Assembly (NCBI GenBank): GCA_036403815.1
Contig: DASWQH010000023.1
Span: forward strand, 62,001-126,000
Direction: 5' to 3'
Source of the DNA: JACVRN01 sp036403815
GTDB lineage: Bacteria > Acidobacteriota > Blastocatellia > Pyrinomonadales > Pyrinomonadaceae
DNA length: 64,000 nt
Shown piece by piece: positions 50,283-58,922 of the stretch. A model generated the notes under the pieces. That model saw only the letters and a program-made list of their open reading frames with translations, searched no databases and was not told the origin of the DNA. The stretch's first letter is position 1; each line of letters starts with the position of its first letter. The position numbers were made by a program, and so were the translations under genes.

Positions 50283-51296
50283 ATGAGATTCAAAGGAAAC
50301 TTGGGGGCAGATGGAGCGCTCGTGTTGACGACGCTCATCTGGGGTTCGACCTTTGTCATCGCCAAAGACATTTTGGAGCGGTGGCCGCCCGTCGCTTACA
50401 TCACGATTCGTTTCGTTCTGGCTTCAATCGCCCTCCTACTGCTTTTCCCTAAACTGACCTTGCAGGCGCGTCGAGTCGAGTGGAAGGCCGGAGCGACGCT
50501 GGGGCTTCTGATGGGAGGAGGCTTCGCGCTACAGGCCGTCGGGCAGGTGTACACGACGCCCTCAAAATCAGCTTTCGTGACGGGATTGACCACGCCGCTC
50601 GTGCCGTTCGTCGCTCTTCTACTCTTACGTGTACGGCCTAATCTTGAAAATCTGATTGGCGTCACGCTGGCCTCCATCGGCGGGCTGCTGATTCTAGCGC
50701 CGCAAGGCTCTGAGCCTATGAACACGGGCGACCTTTTGACGCTCTGCGCGACCACGCTCTTTGCCGCGCACATCACCTTGATGAGCGCCTACGCGCGCGA
50801 GATTGATGTCAGACAGTTGACCGTCCTGCAAATTACTTCCGCAGCGATTCTCTTCATCGTCGTGTGGGCAGCACTGCGCGCTACGGGTGCCTTGGTCTCC
50901 GAAAGCTCGCTGCCGGGATTTATAGCGCGCGAGACTGCACAGCTTGTCTGGACGGAGCGCGTCGTGTGGCAGATAGTTTTTCTGGCGATGATCGCAACCG
51001 TCATCACCTTTCTGCTGTGGACGTGGGGACAGGCGAAGGTTTCGGCCACGCACGCGGCCATCATCTTCAGCCTTGAGCCTGTCTTCGCCACCATCTTTGC
51101 CGTCGCCGTGCGCGGCGCGAACGAATGGATGGGGCGTCGCGGAAACCTAGGCGCAGCGCTCATCCTCGCGGGCGTCATCGTCTCGGAGATTCATCTGACG
51201 CGAAGACGACCGGGTAAGACCGGACGTGAAGAAGTAGAAGAAGAGCAGGACGTGAGCATAGATGAAGAGATGGCGGAAGAGGGCGATAATCGTTGA
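50283..51296 (+). CDS. EamA/DMT-family transporter
   Basis: Ten hydrophobic helices form two EamA repeats. The first helix is GALVLTTLIWGSTFVIAKDI, with conserved LIWGSTF and RFVLAS; the second repeat ends with HAAIIFSLEPVFATIFAV. DMT transporters export amino acids or other metabolites. The C-terminal tail is acidic (EEVEEEQDVSIDEEMAEEGD). The ATG at 50283 gives MRFKGNLGADG and lies 2 bases after hairpin J; an upstream TTG at 50268 is inside the hairpin arm. Probably co-transcribed with the dehydrogenase upstream. Confidence 0.9.
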   Translation: MRFKGNLGADGALVLTTLIWGSTFVIAKDILERWPPVAYITIRFVLASIALLLLFPKLTLQARRVEWKAGATLGLLMGGGFALQAVGQVYTTPSKSAFVTGLTTPLVPFVALLLLRVRPNLENLIGVTLASIGGLLILAPQGSEPMNTGDLLTLCATTLFAAHITLMSAYAREIDVRQLTVLQITSAAILFIVVWAALRATGALVSESSLPGFIARETAQLVWTERVVWQIVFLAMIATVITFLLWTWGQAKVSATHAAIIFSLEPVFATIFAVAVRGANEWMGRRGNLGAALILAGVIVSEIHLTRRRPGKTGREEVEEEQDVSIDEEMAEEGDNR

Positions 51297-51343
51297 CTTC
51301 ATCATCCTTGATATTTTGAGAGCTATTTCGCTACTATGAAACC

Positions 51344-51556
51344 ATGAAAGAGTCTGTTATCACCTCATCTCCTGATATTATGAGCGGTGCTCCGGTGTTT
51401 GCAGGGACAAGAGTGCCTGTTCAAATCCTGATGGATCACCTCAAGGCCGGAGAATCTATAGATGATTTCCTGTCGGGATTCCCTACCGTTAGAAGAGAGC
51501 AGGTCATAGCTTTTCTGGAAGAGGCCGAAGAGCAAATCCCCAAGATGGTAGTCTGA
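51344..51556 (+). CDS. DUF433 antitoxin-like protein (orphan)
   Basis: The 70 residues fit DUF433: ITSSPDIMSGAPVFAGTRVP, VQILMDHLKAGESIDDFLSG, FPTVRREQVIAFLEEA. These winged-helix proteins usually precede a DUF5615 PIN-like toxin gene as a VapBC-like pair. Here the next codons, GTG AAA CTC CTT GGT then TAA at 51558-51575, resemble the first residues of such a toxin and then stop, so the toxin appears to be lost. AAACC lies before the ATG without a clear ribosome binding site. Confidence 0.85.
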   Translation: MKESVITSSPDIMSGAPVFAGTRVPVQILMDHLKAGESIDDFLSGFPTVRREQVIAFLEEAEEQIPKMVV

Positions 51557-51557
51557 A

Positions 51558-51575
51558 GTGAAACTCCTTGGTTAA
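51558..51575 (+). pseudogene. Possible remnant of a DUF5615 toxin start
   Basis: Two bases after the antitoxin stop, GTG AAA CTC CTT GGT TAA reads VKLLG-stop. DUF5615 PIN-like toxins typically begin M/V-K-x-L-L-D-E. Five residues are too few to prove homology; position and sequence together make it plausible. Beyond it, to 51761, I see no open frame with toxin features. Confidence 0.3.
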
Positions 51576-51761
51576 AATCTAATCGTTAATTCCGCAACTT
51601 CTCTTGCTTCGCTTCTTTACGCTTGCCTGTTTATTTCGTTATACTTGATTCCTTCTCTTCTCGTGCGATCGGCTGAACAACTTTTTGGCGCACGGGCAAT
51701 TGGCATCACCCCTCGTGTTGATGCTATGTCTTGGGTCTTCCTTTTGAGGTGGTAGCGTTTT

Positions 51762-53372
51762 ATGCAAGAGCTTTCCAAGGATCAAATGAGCGCGGCGGAG
51801 AAGTTGATGCTGCGCAGGCTGCGTGTCTGGATTGTGGCGCTGGCTGTGGCCTGCGTGGTGGCAGGGATGGGCATCGGCGCTATCTTGTCGGGTCGCTCGG
51901 CAGTCGCGCAGAACGAGGCGCAGATTGCGCGTGCGCCCGAAGCCCTCTCCGCTTCGTTTGCGGAGATAGCCAAGCGCGTAGAGTCTGCGGTCGTCAACAT
52001 TGATACGAAGACGGCTGCGCCCGAAATCGCGGAGAATGATGAAGACGAAAAGGGCAGCCAGCCGATGGATCGCTCGCTCCTGGACATGCTGCGCCGCCAG
52101 CGCAGACCCACGCGCGGCGTAGGCTCCGGCTTCATAGTTGACCCCAAGGGCTACATCCTGACCAACCAGCACGTCGTGCAGGGCGCAACGCGCATTAGCG
52201 TTCGCCTACAATCAGGCGAGCAGTATATAGGCCGCGTCGTAGGCATTGATGAAGAGACTGATCTGGCCGTGCTGAAGGTTGACGCAGGAAAAGATTTGCC
52301 TGCGATTAAGCTCGGAGACTCAAACTCGGTTGAAGTCGGCGACTGGGTGCTGGCTATCGGCTCGCCCTTTGGCTTGGAGCAGACCGTGACCGCGGGCATC
52401 ATCTCCAAGAAGGAGCGCCAGCCCTACCCGCAGGCAAACTTCCAGCAGTTCATACAGACGGACGCGGCGATTAATCGCGGAAACAGCGGCGGCCCGCTCG
52501 TCAACATGCGCGGCGAAGTCATAGGCATCAACTCGCAGATTGCCACCTCGACAGGTGATTACAACGGCATAGGCTTCGCCCTTCCTTCTAACGAAGCGAA
52601 CTTCGTTTACAAGCAGATTATTACCAAGGGCAAGGTGAGTCGCGGATACCTTGGCATCCTGCTTGATTCCGTGCAGCCGGAGTTTGCGCGCGTCTATGGA
52701 TTGCCGGAAGCCAAGGGCGTCATCGTCACGGACGTGCGCGACACGCAAGGCCCTGCGGCCAAAGCGGGCATTCTAGCCAACGACATCATCACGGAGTTCA
52801 ACGGCCAGCAGGTCACAAACTCGCAGGATTTAATCAACAAGGTCGCCGCAACTCCAGTAGGACAGACGGTGCCCGTCACCCTCTTGCGCGACACCGGAGC
52901 CAAGCAGCTTGAGCGCCGCACGGTCAACGTCACCATAGGCGAACGCCCGCGCGCACTCGCGCCTGCTTCAGACCCGGATGAGGACGAGCCGCCTCCGTCC
53001 TCAAAGGGCAAGGAGGGAGCGCAGGGCAGCAGCAGCGGTGGCGGCGGCTTACGCTTGGGCGTGACACTTCAGGAGTTGACGCCGGAGACTACTGCCGAAT
53101 TGAATTTGACGGGCGTGCGCGGGCTTCTCATCAAGGAGATTGACCCGAACGGGATTATTGCAGACGTACGCTCGCCCGGCAGCGGCACACCCCAACTCAT
53201 ACAGGGCGATGTGATCTTGAAAATCAATCGCACGCCCGTGACGACGCTGGCTGAATTTCAGCGCGTCGTCGCCGGTCTCAAACCCGGCGATGCCATCGTC
53301 ATGAATGTCGCACGCTCCAATCGCAGCCTTGAGCGCGTCATACAGTTCGTAGTTCAGTTCACATACCAATAA
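51762..53372 (+). CDS. Periplasmic HtrA/DegP-type serine protease with two PDZ domains
   Basis: An N-terminal helix (IVALAVACVVAGMGIGAIL) exports or anchors the protein. The protease domain has the full triad: His137 (TNQHVVQ), Asp167 (EETDLAVLKV), Ser242 (GNSGGPLVN). PDZ1 (about 300-395) has GYLGILLD and GVIVTDVRDTQGPAAKAGI; PDZ2 (about 425-525) has LGVTLQELTPETTAE and GDVILKINRTP. A Pro/Ser/Gly-rich linker separates them. It degrades misfolded envelope proteins. GAGGTGG lies about 10 bases before the ATG. Hairpin D4 begins three bases after the stop. Confidence 0.95.
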   Translation: MQELSKDQMSAAEKLMLRRLRVWIVALAVACVVAGMGIGAILSGRSAVAQNEAQIARAPEALSASFAEIAKRVESAVVNIDTKTAAPEIAENDEDEKGSQPMDRSLLDMLRRQRRPTRGVGSGFIVDPKGYILTNQHVVQGATRISVRLQSGEQYIGRVVGIDEETDLAVLKVDAGKDLPAIKLGDSNSVEVGDWVLAIGSPFGLEQTVTAGIISKKERQPYPQANFQQFIQTDAAINRGNSGGPLVNMRGEVIGINSQIATSTGDYNGIGFALPSNEANFVYKQIITKGKVSRGYLGILLDSVQPEFARVYGLPEAKGVIVTDVRDTQGPAAKAGILANDIITEFNGQQVTNSQDLINKVAATPVGQTVPVTLLRDTGAKQLERRTVNVTIGERPRALAPASDPDEDEPPPSSKGKEGAQGSSSGGGGLRLGVTLQELTPETTAELNLTGVRGLLIKEIDPNGIIADVRSPGSGTPQLIQGDVILKINRTPVTTLAEFQRVVAGLKPGDAIVMNVARSNRSLERVIQFVVQFTYQ

Positions 53373-53375
53373 GGC

Positions 53376-53447
53376 AGGTGACGGGTGTCAGGTGTCAGGT
53401 TTCGGTGAAGACAAAACCGAAACCCGGCACCTGATACCCGTCACCCA
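53376..53447. repeat. Hairpin repeat family D, copy D4
   Basis: CAGGTGACGGGTGTCAGGTG (53376) pairs with CACCTGATACCCGTCACCC at the right (53430-53447). The loop TGAAGACAAAA is short. It occupies the 81 bp between the HtrA stop and the aldehyde dehydrogenase ATG at 53454, leaving ATTTTTT before the start. Confidence 0.85.
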
Positions 53448-53453
53448 TTTTTT

Positions 53454-55031
53454 ATGGCACAAGCAACAAAAGCTCTCAGCAAGAATGGTCGAAAGCAGCA
53501 GGCTCGCAGCGCGCGCTCGAAGGCCAGTGCAGCAACTAAGACTTATTACAACTACATAGCAGGCTCGTGGGTTAAGTCAGCTTCGGGCGAGACGTTCGAG
53601 AATCTCAATCCGGCTGATACGCGTGATTGCGTGGGGCGCTTTCCGCTCTCGACCGAAGAGGACGTGAACAGCGCGGTTGACGCTGCGCGCGAGGCTCTCG
53701 ATGGCTGGCGGAAAATGCCCGCTCCCAGACGAGCCGAAATCCTCTTCCGGCTGGGCGAGATTCTCATACGCAACAAGGAGCGTTATACGCTGGATATGAC
53801 GCGCGAGATGGGAAAGGTCTTGAAGGAAGCGGGCGGTGATGTGCAGGAGGCTATTGACTGCACGTATTACACTGCGGGCGAGGGGCGCAGGCTTCACGGC
53901 TTCACCACGCCTGCGGAGATGCCCGACAAGTTCGCCATGTGCGTGCGCCAGCCCGTTGGATTGTGCGGGCTGATTACGCCCTGGAATTTCCCCATGGCGA
54001 TTCCGTCCTGGAAACTCATCCCGGCGCTCATCTGCGGCAACACGGTCGTTATCAAGCCAGCGGAAGACACTCCGCTCTCTACTTATAATCTGGTTAAGGC
54101 TTGTGAAGAGGCGGGCGTTCCGCCGGGCGTAGTCAATCTGGTTACCGGTTATGGCGAGCCTGCCGGTAAGGCTATAACACATCACGAGGCGCTAAGGCTG
54201 ATCTCCTTCACCGGCTCTACGGAGACGGGGCGGCAGGTCGCTATAGCCTGCGCCGAGAGAAACGCCATCTGCTCTCTGGAGATGGGCGGCAAGAACGTCA
54301 TCATCGTGATGGATGATGCTGACATAGACCTCGCGGTCGAAGGCGCTATCTGGGGAGCGTTCGGCACATCGGGTCAGCGCTGCACGGCCTCTTCACGCCT
54401 GGTTGTTCACAAGAAGGTCTACAAGCAGTTTACGAAGAAGCTGGTCGAGCAGGCAGAGAGACTTCGCGTCGGAGACGGCGCGAGATTAGATACGGACGTG
54501 GGGCCTGTGATTAACGCCGATGCTGTACGCAAGATTATGGGCTACATCGAAATCGGCGAGCGCGAAGACGGCGCAACGCTCTCCTGCGGCGGAAAGCGTT
54601 TGACGGGAGGCCGCTATGATTACGGCTACTTCATAGAGCCGACCGTCTTCGCGGACGTTGCGCCCGACATGCGAATCGCACAGGAAGAGATTTTTGGCCC
54701 CGTCACGGCTGTCATACCAACCAATTCTCTTGAGAGCGCGATTGAGATTGCAAACGGAGTGCGCTACGGATTGTCTGCGGCTATCTATACAAGCGATGTC
54801 AATCGAGCGTTCCACGCTATGAACGAGATGTACACAGGCATCTTCTACGTCAACGCTTCGACCATAGGCGCTGAAGTGCATCTTCCCTTTGGCGGAACAA
54901 AGGCCACTGGCAACGGCCACCGAGAGGCTGGAACGCAGGTGCTAGATATTTTTTCCGAATGGAAATCAATCTACGTTGACTACAGCGGCAAACTTCAACG
55001 AGCACAGATTGACGCAATCGAGCCGCAATGA
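53454..55031 (+). CDS. NAD(P)-dependent aldehyde dehydrogenase
   Basis: The ALDH superfamily fold is complete: PWNFPMAIPSWKLIPALICG, GSTETGRQVA, catalytic Glu276 in LEMGGKN and Cys310 in GQRCTASSR, and EEIFGPV near the C-terminus. The 525-residue length includes a 30-residue basic leader (LSKNGRKQQARSARSKASAA) absent from most relatives. The G-A-F-G-T-S-G-Q-R-C variant is found in methylmalonate-semialdehyde/alpha-ketoglutarate-semialdehyde-like members, but substrate is uncertain. Next to alanine dehydrogenase downstream, so an amino-acid-derived semialdehyde is possible. No ribosome binding site is visible before the ATG. Confidence 0.92.
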   Translation: MAQATKALSKNGRKQQARSARSKASAATKTYYNYIAGSWVKSASGETFENLNPADTRDCVGRFPLSTEEDVNSAVDAAREALDGWRKMPAPRRAEILFRLGEILIRNKERYTLDMTREMGKVLKEAGGDVQEAIDCTYYTAGEGRRLHGFTTPAEMPDKFAMCVRQPVGLCGLITPWNFPMAIPSWKLIPALICGNTVVIKPAEDTPLSTYNLVKACEEAGVPPGVVNLVTGYGEPAGKAITHHEALRLISFTGSTETGRQVAIACAERNAICSLEMGGKNVIIVMDDADIDLAVEGAIWGAFGTSGQRCTASSRLVVHKKVYKQFTKKLVEQAERLRVGDGARLDTDVGPVINADAVRKIMGYIEIGEREDGATLSCGGKRLTGGRYDYGYFIEPTVFADVAPDMRIAQEEIFGPVTAVIPTNSLESAIEIANGVRYGLSAAIYTSDVNRAFHAMNEMYTGIFYVNASTIGAEVHLPFGGTKATGNGHREAGTQVLDIFSEWKSIYVDYSGKLQRAQIDAIEPQ

Positions 55032-55053
55032 TAGAAGAGGTCGCTGGTTTGGA

Positions 55054-55093
55054 GGCTGGAGGTCATCTAAGACCTCTGGCCTTAAAAATTTTT
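55054..55093 (+). terminator. Hairpin with T-run after the aldehyde dehydrogenase gene
   Basis: GGCTGGAGGTC (55054-55064) pairs with GACCTCTGGCC (55071-55081) apart from two positions, followed by TTAAAAATTTTT. The AGGTC/GACCT words look like a shortened family-E hairpin that has become, or works as, a terminator. Confidence 0.45.
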
Positions 55094-55135
55094 AGGATGC
55101 TGGATATTCAAATTTGAGACTGGGGAGCGTGAACA

Positions 55136-56284
55136 GTGATCGTCGGACTACCGAAGGAGATCAAAGATAACGAGTATCGCGTTGGACTGACGCCTGCGGG
55201 CGTGCGTGCATTGACGGATGCGAGTCACAAGGTCGTCGTCGAGCGCAACGCAGGCGAAGGCTCCGGCTTCGGGGATGAATTGTACGAGCGTGCGGGCGCA
55301 CAGATTCTAGAAACGGCTGATGACGTGTGGGGTCAGGGCGAGATGATTGTGAAAGTGAAAGAGCCGATTAAGCCCGAATACCCGCGCATGCGCGAGGGAC
55401 AACTGCTCTTTACCTATCTTCATCTTGCGCCGGATGTGGAGCTGACAAAGCAACTGCTCGAACACAAAGTCACAGGCATCGCTTACGAGACGATTACGGA
55501 CAATCGCGGAACGCTGCCGCTTCTGACTCCTATGTCGGAAGTCGCGGGGCGCATGGCGGTGCAGGTCGGTTCCCACTATCTTGAGAAGATGTCGGGGGGG
55601 CGCGGCATTCTTCTGGGCGGCGTGCCGGGAGTGCCTGCGGCGCGCGTAGTTATATTGGGCGGCGGTGTCGTCGGCACAAACTCTGCCAAGATAGCCGTCG
55701 GCATGGGCGCGTACGTCACTATCATTGACAGGAATCTTGATCGCCTGCGCGAGCTGGACGACATCTTTCTATCAAAGATTTCCACGCTCGCATCCTCCGC
55801 TTACATGATTCACGATGCCATCTCGCAGGCCGATTTAATCATCGGCGCGGTGCTGGTTCCCGGCGCGGCGGCTCCGAAACTCGTGACACGAAACATGCTC
55901 AAGGACGTGCCGAACGGCTCGGTCATCGTAGACGTGGCGGTGGATCAGGGCGGCTGCATTGAGACGACGCACGCTACAACGCACAGTGACCCGACCTATT
56001 ACGTCGAAGGCGTGCTGCATTACTGCGTCGCCAACATGCCGGGCGCAGTGCCGCGCACTTCTACGTTTGCCTTGACGAACGCGACGCTGCCTTACGCTTT
56101 GAAGCTGGCGAATCGCGGCTTCCTTGCCGCCATCGAAAGCGACCCGCATCTGAAAGAGGGAGTTAACACCTACGCCGGACATTGCACCTACGAAGCCGTG
56201 GCCGTAGATCAGGGGATTCCCTACATGCCGATTGACCAGATAATCGGCGCGAGCAAAACGGGCGCTGCGACGCCGAGCAAGTGA
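55136..56284 (+). CDS. ald: Alanine dehydrogenase
   Basis: This is a 382-residue protein of the alanine dehydrogenase/PNT family: MIVGLPKEIKDNEYRVGLTP, VKVKEPIKPEY (active-site Lys), FTYLHLAPD (active-site His), the NAD site VVILGGGVVGTNSAKIAVGM, and GGCIETTHATTHSDPTY. It interconverts L-alanine and pyruvate with NAD, assimilating or releasing ammonia. GTG start with GGGGAG 7 bases upstream. It probably forms a catabolic pair with the aldehyde dehydrogenase upstream, though a terminator-like hairpin lies between. Confidence 0.96.
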   Translation: MIVGLPKEIKDNEYRVGLTPAGVRALTDASHKVVVERNAGEGSGFGDELYERAGAQILETADDVWGQGEMIVKVKEPIKPEYPRMREGQLLFTYLHLAPDVELTKQLLEHKVTGIAYETITDNRGTLPLLTPMSEVAGRMAVQVGSHYLEKMSGGRGILLGGVPGVPAARVVILGGGVVGTNSAKIAVGMGAYVTIIDRNLDRLRELDDIFLSKISTLASSAYMIHDAISQADLIIGAVLVPGAAAPKLVTRNMLKDVPNGSVIVDVAVDQGGCIETTHATTHSDPTYYVEGVLHYCVANMPGAVPRTSTFALTNATLPYALKLANRGFLAAIESDPHLKEGVNTYAGHCTYEAVAVDQGIPYMPIDQIIGASKTGAATPSK

Positions 56285-56308
56285 GCCAGGCCGAAGCGCC
56301 GCATTAAA

Positions 56309-56523
56309 GAAACGTGAGGAATGACGTAAAAGATGATGGCTCCGTAGGAGCCGGATGTTTATAGTCCATTGCATGAAAAAAGAATCAAGCTCCGTAGGAG
56401 CGACATGTTCTACATCAATTACATGTTGCTCCTACGGAGCTTGATATTTTCTTGCCCGGATGAGCTATAAACATCCGGCTCCTACGGAGCCAGTGCATGT
56501 TGTCATCTGGAACTCGCGTTACC
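56309..56523. repeat. Family A nested palindromic element, copy A4
   Basis: Boxes at 56339-56352 (GGCTCCGTAGGAGCC), 56390-56402, 56428-56440 and 56477-56491, with GGATGTTTATAG/CTATAAACATCC and GACATGTTCT/ACATGTTG stems. Left end AAACGTGAGG; the right end reads as CTCGCGTTACC, a decayed copy. It occupies most of the 56285-56650 gap. Confidence 0.85.
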
Positions 56524-56560
56524 TTCGAGTGTGCCGGAGTTGCTGCTTTAACTGAAAACA

Positions 56561-56605
56561 AAAAGAGGCTGCTTCTTGTCCTCAAAAGGAAGCAGCCTCT
56601 TCGCT
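56561..56605 (-). terminator. Rho-independent terminator of the response regulator gene
   Basis: AAGAGGCTGCTT (56563-56574) and AAGCAGCCTCTT (56590-56601) form a stem. On the minus strand the stem is followed by TTTTGTTTTC, and on the plus strand by CGCTTTT. It lies 45 bp past the regulator stop and about 40 bp from element A4. Confidence 0.8.
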
Positions 56606-56650
56606 TTTCACTCCGGGAAGTAGAGCGAAATCAAATTCGGGTTAGAGCTT

Positions 56651-57103
56651 TCAAGCTGCTTTCAGCAGCAGGCGCGCAACGGAGCGTGTCAGCTCTTCCG
56701 GGCGCACAGGTTTCGAAAGATAAACGTCGGCGCGGTCTGCCTCTTCCTGCGAAGAGTCTGCGCGCTCGACGCCGCTCAAAAGTATGACCGGCAGTTGCGA
56801 CATCTTCGGATGCCGACGCAGGAAACGGCACAGCTCATACCCGTTCAGGTGGGGCATAATCGCATCCGTTATCACAGCGTCAAGCCGGTTTGACAGCGCC
56901 GCCTTCATCGCTTCCAGTCCATCTGCGGCAGCGACCACGGTGTAACCGGCTCTTTGCAATATGACTTCCAGATAACGACGAATGGAGCGGTCATCTTCGA
57001 CTAGCAAGATCGTACCGCGCGTGGAGCGCGGCTGTGTTACGGCAGGCGTCTGCGGCAGGCTGGGCTGGCTGTCCGAGCGGGAATTTTCGTTGGGCGTGAT
57101 CAT
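56651..57103 (-). CDS. Stand-alone CheY-like response regulator
   Basis: After a 28-residue Pro/Gln/Ser-rich leader, the receiver domain runs from TILLVEDDRSIRRYL, with phospho-Asp80 in AVITDAIMPHLNGYEL, Ser/Thr in VILLSG and Lys in YLSKPVRPEEL. No output domain. It probably relays phosphate or acts by protein contact; a hybrid kinase without a separate regulator lies at 29687-31465, but no proximity links them. The leader region upstream (57104-57240) holds no obvious gene. Confidence 0.9.
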   Translation of the reverse strand: MITPNENSRSDSQPSLPQTPAVTQPRSTRGTILLVEDDRSIRRYLEVILQRAGYTVVAAADGLEAMKAALSNRLDAVITDAIMPHLNGYELCRFLRRHPKMSQLPVILLSGVERADSSQEEADRADVYLSKPVRPEELTRSVARLLLKAA

Positions 57104-57566
57104 CTATCTTCGTTCGACCTCACTCTTTCGCGACCCCTTTGGTGGCCGCGCTGTCTACTTAAATGGCAAGCCCTGTGCCTCATTCGTCAAAGCCTGTGAA
57201 GACGGCGTGCCGAAACGGCGTCAATAACAGCCCGGACGATGAGTAACCCTTTGCCGTTAAGCCACTTAGGAAATTCCCGCGCGCCTGTACGGAAAATTTT
57301 CGCGGCCTCCGTGTCTCTGAATGGACGGGCGTTTTGCCCTACGTCCTGCCATTTTGCTCAGCCAGGACGGGTCAATTTGAAGACCGCTTCGGTCAATCTG
57401 CGCCTTGTTACCCGACAATTCAACAATGAGGAGTGTTTCTGTTATACTCAACCTTTTCGCCTGACTGCTGCTGAAACAGTCGCAGGCTACAGTGAGTAAT
57501 AGCTTTGAATCTGGTGCTCTTTGAGCGCTCAAAAAAGATTCTGCTTTGAGAAAGTTTTTTTAAGAG

Positions 57567-58907
57567 ATGTACGAATTCGCAGTTGCTCCAGCCGTCACGC
57601 AGATCAGGCGGCGGGGAGTCGAAATCGCAGAGATCGAGCCAGAGAGTTTGGCCGCAGAGCTTGAGCTTGAGGCGGGCGACCGTATCATTAAAGTGAACGG
57701 TCGAGTTGTGCGCGACTATCTTGATTTCCGCTTTCACACGGGCGGCGAGACAGAGCTTGTCATGGAGGTGCGCAAAGGAAACGGCGAGGATTGGGAGATA
57801 GAGATTGAGCGCGGCGAGGGCGAAGATTTCGGCATAGGCTTTGAGCAGATAGCACCGCGCCAGTGTGCCAACGAATGCATCTTCTGCTTCTGCAAAGGCA
57901 ATCCTGAAACCGCACGCTCCTCGCTCTTCGTGCGCGATGAAGACATACGCCTCTCGTTTCTTTACGGCAACTACACCACGCTGACCTCAATCACGGAAGA
58001 CGAGATGACGCGAGTCATAGAGCAGCGCCTGACGCCGCAGTATGTCTCCGTACATGCGACCGATTTGGACGTGCGCGCTCATCTTCTGGGTGTGGATAGA
58101 AAACGCGCGGACATCAGGGCGAAGATGCGTGCGCTGCTTGACGCCGGAATTGAGATTCACGCGCAGGTCGTGCTGTGTCCAGAGATTAACGATGGCGCAA
58201 TCCTTGAGCGCACCCTTCAAGACCTGGCAGCGGAGTTCCCACGCATCAAGAGCGTGGCGATTGTCCCCTTGGGGCTAACCAGCTACAACAAGGACGAGCG
58301 CCTGACGGCAGTCACGCCGGAGTTCTGCCGCCGCACGATTCGCCAACTCAAACCCATCCAGAGAGAGTTGCGCCAGCGTCTTGGCACAACCTTCGCTTTT
58401 CTGGGCGATGAGATTTACCTGCGCGCTGGCCTAAGCGTTCCGGGTCGAAAGCACTACGGCGATTACCCGCAGATAGAAGACGGTATAGGGATGGTGCGCG
58501 CCTTCGAGAATGATTTCGTACGGCTTCGTCGCCGTCTCATGCGTCGCGCCGGGGAGTCGGATGTGCCGCGCGTTTCCGCAACAGTGATGACCGGGAAGCT
58601 ATTTGCGCCGGTGTTGAAGAATCTGCTTGACGAGCTGAACCGAAGCTTCGGCACAAAGCTCGATGTGGTCGCGGTGGAGAATCGCTATTTCGGCGGAGAT
58701 GTTTCCGTGGCGGGGCTTCTGACCGGCTCGGATTATGTAGCGGCACGCGAGCACATCAGCGGCGATTTTGTCATCATTCCTTCTGCGTCTGTGAAGAGCG
58801 ATGAAAAAATTATGCTCGACGGGATGCGCTTTGAAGAGCTTGAGAATGAGCTGGGACTTCCGGTTCGTGCGCTCGATTTCGACTCGTTCGCTGAGCTGTT
58901 CGACTGA
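57567..58907 (+). CDS. PDZ-radical SAM DUF512 family protein
   Basis: Residues 1-90 are a PDZ domain (IAEIEPESLAAELELEAGDR, IIKVNGRVV). The iron-sulphur motif C100-x3-C104-x2-C107 is in QCANECIFCFC, inside a radical SAM-like barrel with RDEDIRLSFLYGNYTTLTSI and VSVHATDLDVRAHLLG. The C-terminal DUF512 domain follows (about 290-440). The family is widespread in Gram-positives and Acidobacteria and its reaction is unknown. The ATG at 57567 has AAGAG close upstream. The 463 bp before it contain no gene I can support. A TATACT box lies at 57443. Confidence 0.9.
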   Translation: MYEFAVAPAVTQIRRRGVEIAEIEPESLAAELELEAGDRIIKVNGRVVRDYLDFRFHTGGETELVMEVRKGNGEDWEIEIERGEGEDFGIGFEQIAPRQCANECIFCFCKGNPETARSSLFVRDEDIRLSFLYGNYTTLTSITEDEMTRVIEQRLTPQYVSVHATDLDVRAHLLGVDRKRADIRAKMRALLDAGIEIHAQVVLCPEINDGAILERTLQDLAAEFPRIKSVAIVPLGLTSYNKDERLTAVTPEFCRRTIRQLKPIQRELRQRLGTTFAFLGDEIYLRAGLSVPGRKHYGDYPQIEDGIGMVRAFENDFVRLRRRLMRRAGESDVPRVSATVMTGKLFAPVLKNLLDELNRSFGTKLDVVAVENRYFGGDVSVAGLLTGSDYVAAREHISGDFVIIPSASVKSDEKIMLDGMRFEELENELGLPVRALDFDSFAELFD

Positions 58908-58922
58908 AAGTTTCTAATCAGA

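Noticed and set aside
57414..57448. Promoter before the DUF512 gene (TATACT at 57443)
   Set aside because: No acceptable -35 element at 16-18 bases. Mentioned only in the gene entry.
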